A stretch of DNA of 5,977 nt. It comes from an uncultured Faecalibacterium sp. Its GTDB lineage: Bacteria > Bacillota > Clostridia > Oscillospirales > Ruminococcaceae. The stretch is taken from NCBI GenBank assembly GCA_934525325.1, contig CAKSZE010000077.1:1-5977 (forward strand), read 5' to 3'. The notes below the pieces were generated by a model, which saw nothing but the letters and a program-made list of their open reading frames with translations, was not told where the DNA came from and made no database searches. Positions 5,765 to 5,977 of the stretch are shown piece after piece (the first letter of the stretch is position 1; each line of letters begins with the position of its first letter). Made by a program: the position numbers and the translations under genes.

Positions 5765-5809
5765 ACCCCCGGCAGACGATCACCATTACGGTGGCAGCCT
5801 GCCGGGGGT
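5765..5809. terminator. Shared hairpin terminator between convergent kinase and glpK genes
   Basis: The 11-bp arms ACCCCCGGCAG (5765-5775) and CTGCCGGGGGT (5799-5809) are perfectly complementary. An inner CACC/GGTG stem (5781-5784, 5790-5793) may form within the loop. The arms begin 4 bp after the kinase stop codon. On the minus strand the hairpin is followed by TTTGTT, on the plus strand by ATTATACTGTT. T tracts are poor on both sides, slightly better for glpK transcription. It probably serves both genes. Confidence 0.75.
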
Positions 5810-5842
5810 ATTATACTGTTATGCTGTCAAAGCTTTTTTGCC

Positions 5843-5977
5843 TTACGCCTCGTGCTCGGCCCAGTCCTGACTGCGGCCCACGGCCTTGTGCCAGCCCTTA
5901 ACCAGCTTTTCCCGCTGGGCAGCGTCCATTTTGGGCTCAAACAGCTGGTTGCAGCTCCACAGGTGGCTGATCTCCTC
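5843..5977 (-). CDS. glpK: Glycerol kinase, C-terminal 44 codons (5' part outside window)
   Basis: Only the end of the gene is present: 44 residues and a TAA stop at 5845-5843. The segment contains a Trp-rich start, then EPKMDAAQREKL and KGWHKAVGRSQDW, closing with AEHEA. This is the typical end of GlpK, in which a PxM/E-R-E-L element precedes a GWxxAVxR helix. The enzyme phosphorylates glycerol to sn-glycerol 3-phosphate with ATP in the cytoplasm. The catalytic domains are not visible, so activity cannot be judged. The gene converges on the HipA-like kinase, and 81 nt separate the two stops. There is no sign that it shares regulation with the other genes here. Confidence 0.85.
   Translation of the reverse strand, partial: EEISHLWSCNQLFEPKMDAAQREKLVKGWHKAVGRSQDWAEHEA

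Noticed and set aside
5825..5833. Recurrence of CTGTCAAAGC after the tRNA terminator (near 4555) and near the glpK end, considered as attachment-site repeats around the kinase
   Set aside because: Ten bases is too short, neither copy lies in the tRNA, and no integrase gene is present.

Overview
The window looks like chromosomal DNA from a moderately GC-rich (high fifties percent by eye) low-redundancy Clostridia genome. Codon use, strong GGAGG-type ribosome sites, sigma-A promoters and the protein families would suit a gut Oscillospiraceae such as Faecalibacterium. That placement is inference from style and recall, not from a marker gene.

Layout, left to right. (1) 1-3482, minus strand: a two-gene operon. 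The first gene encodes a 699-aa MMPL/RND-type membrane exporter. Six bases after its stop comes a secreted or membrane-tethered protein with twelve XXXLXXG heptads, whose 3' end lies outside the window. (2) 3483-3754: a divergent regulatory region. It holds a perfect-consensus TTGACA/TATAAT promoter for the exporter operon, two similar 21-bp dyads that bracket this promoter, a weaker promoter for tetR, and a perfect stem-loop in the tetR leader. (3) 3755-4357, plus strand: a 200-aa TetR-family regulator, most simply the local repressor of the exporter operon. (4) 4434-4545, plus strand: tRNA-Val(GAC) with its own promoter and a UUCG-tetraloop terminator. (5) 4614-5761, plus strand: a HipA-like protein kinase (359 aa) with its own strong extended -10 promoter and no visible HipB partner. 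(6) 5765-5809: a hairpin terminator shared by convergent genes. (7) 5843-5977, minus strand: the last 44 codons of glycerol kinase (glpK).

The functional core is the exporter module. A TetR sensor presumably binds the paired dyads and holds a very strong promoter off until a ligand appears. The operon then makes an RND pump together with an exported heptad-repeat partner. The clearest items not covered by routine annotation are the paired operator-like dyads, the exporter/heptad-protein pairing, and the solitary HipA-like kinase beside the tRNA gene. I found no CRISPR array, insertion sequence, phage gene or riboswitch.
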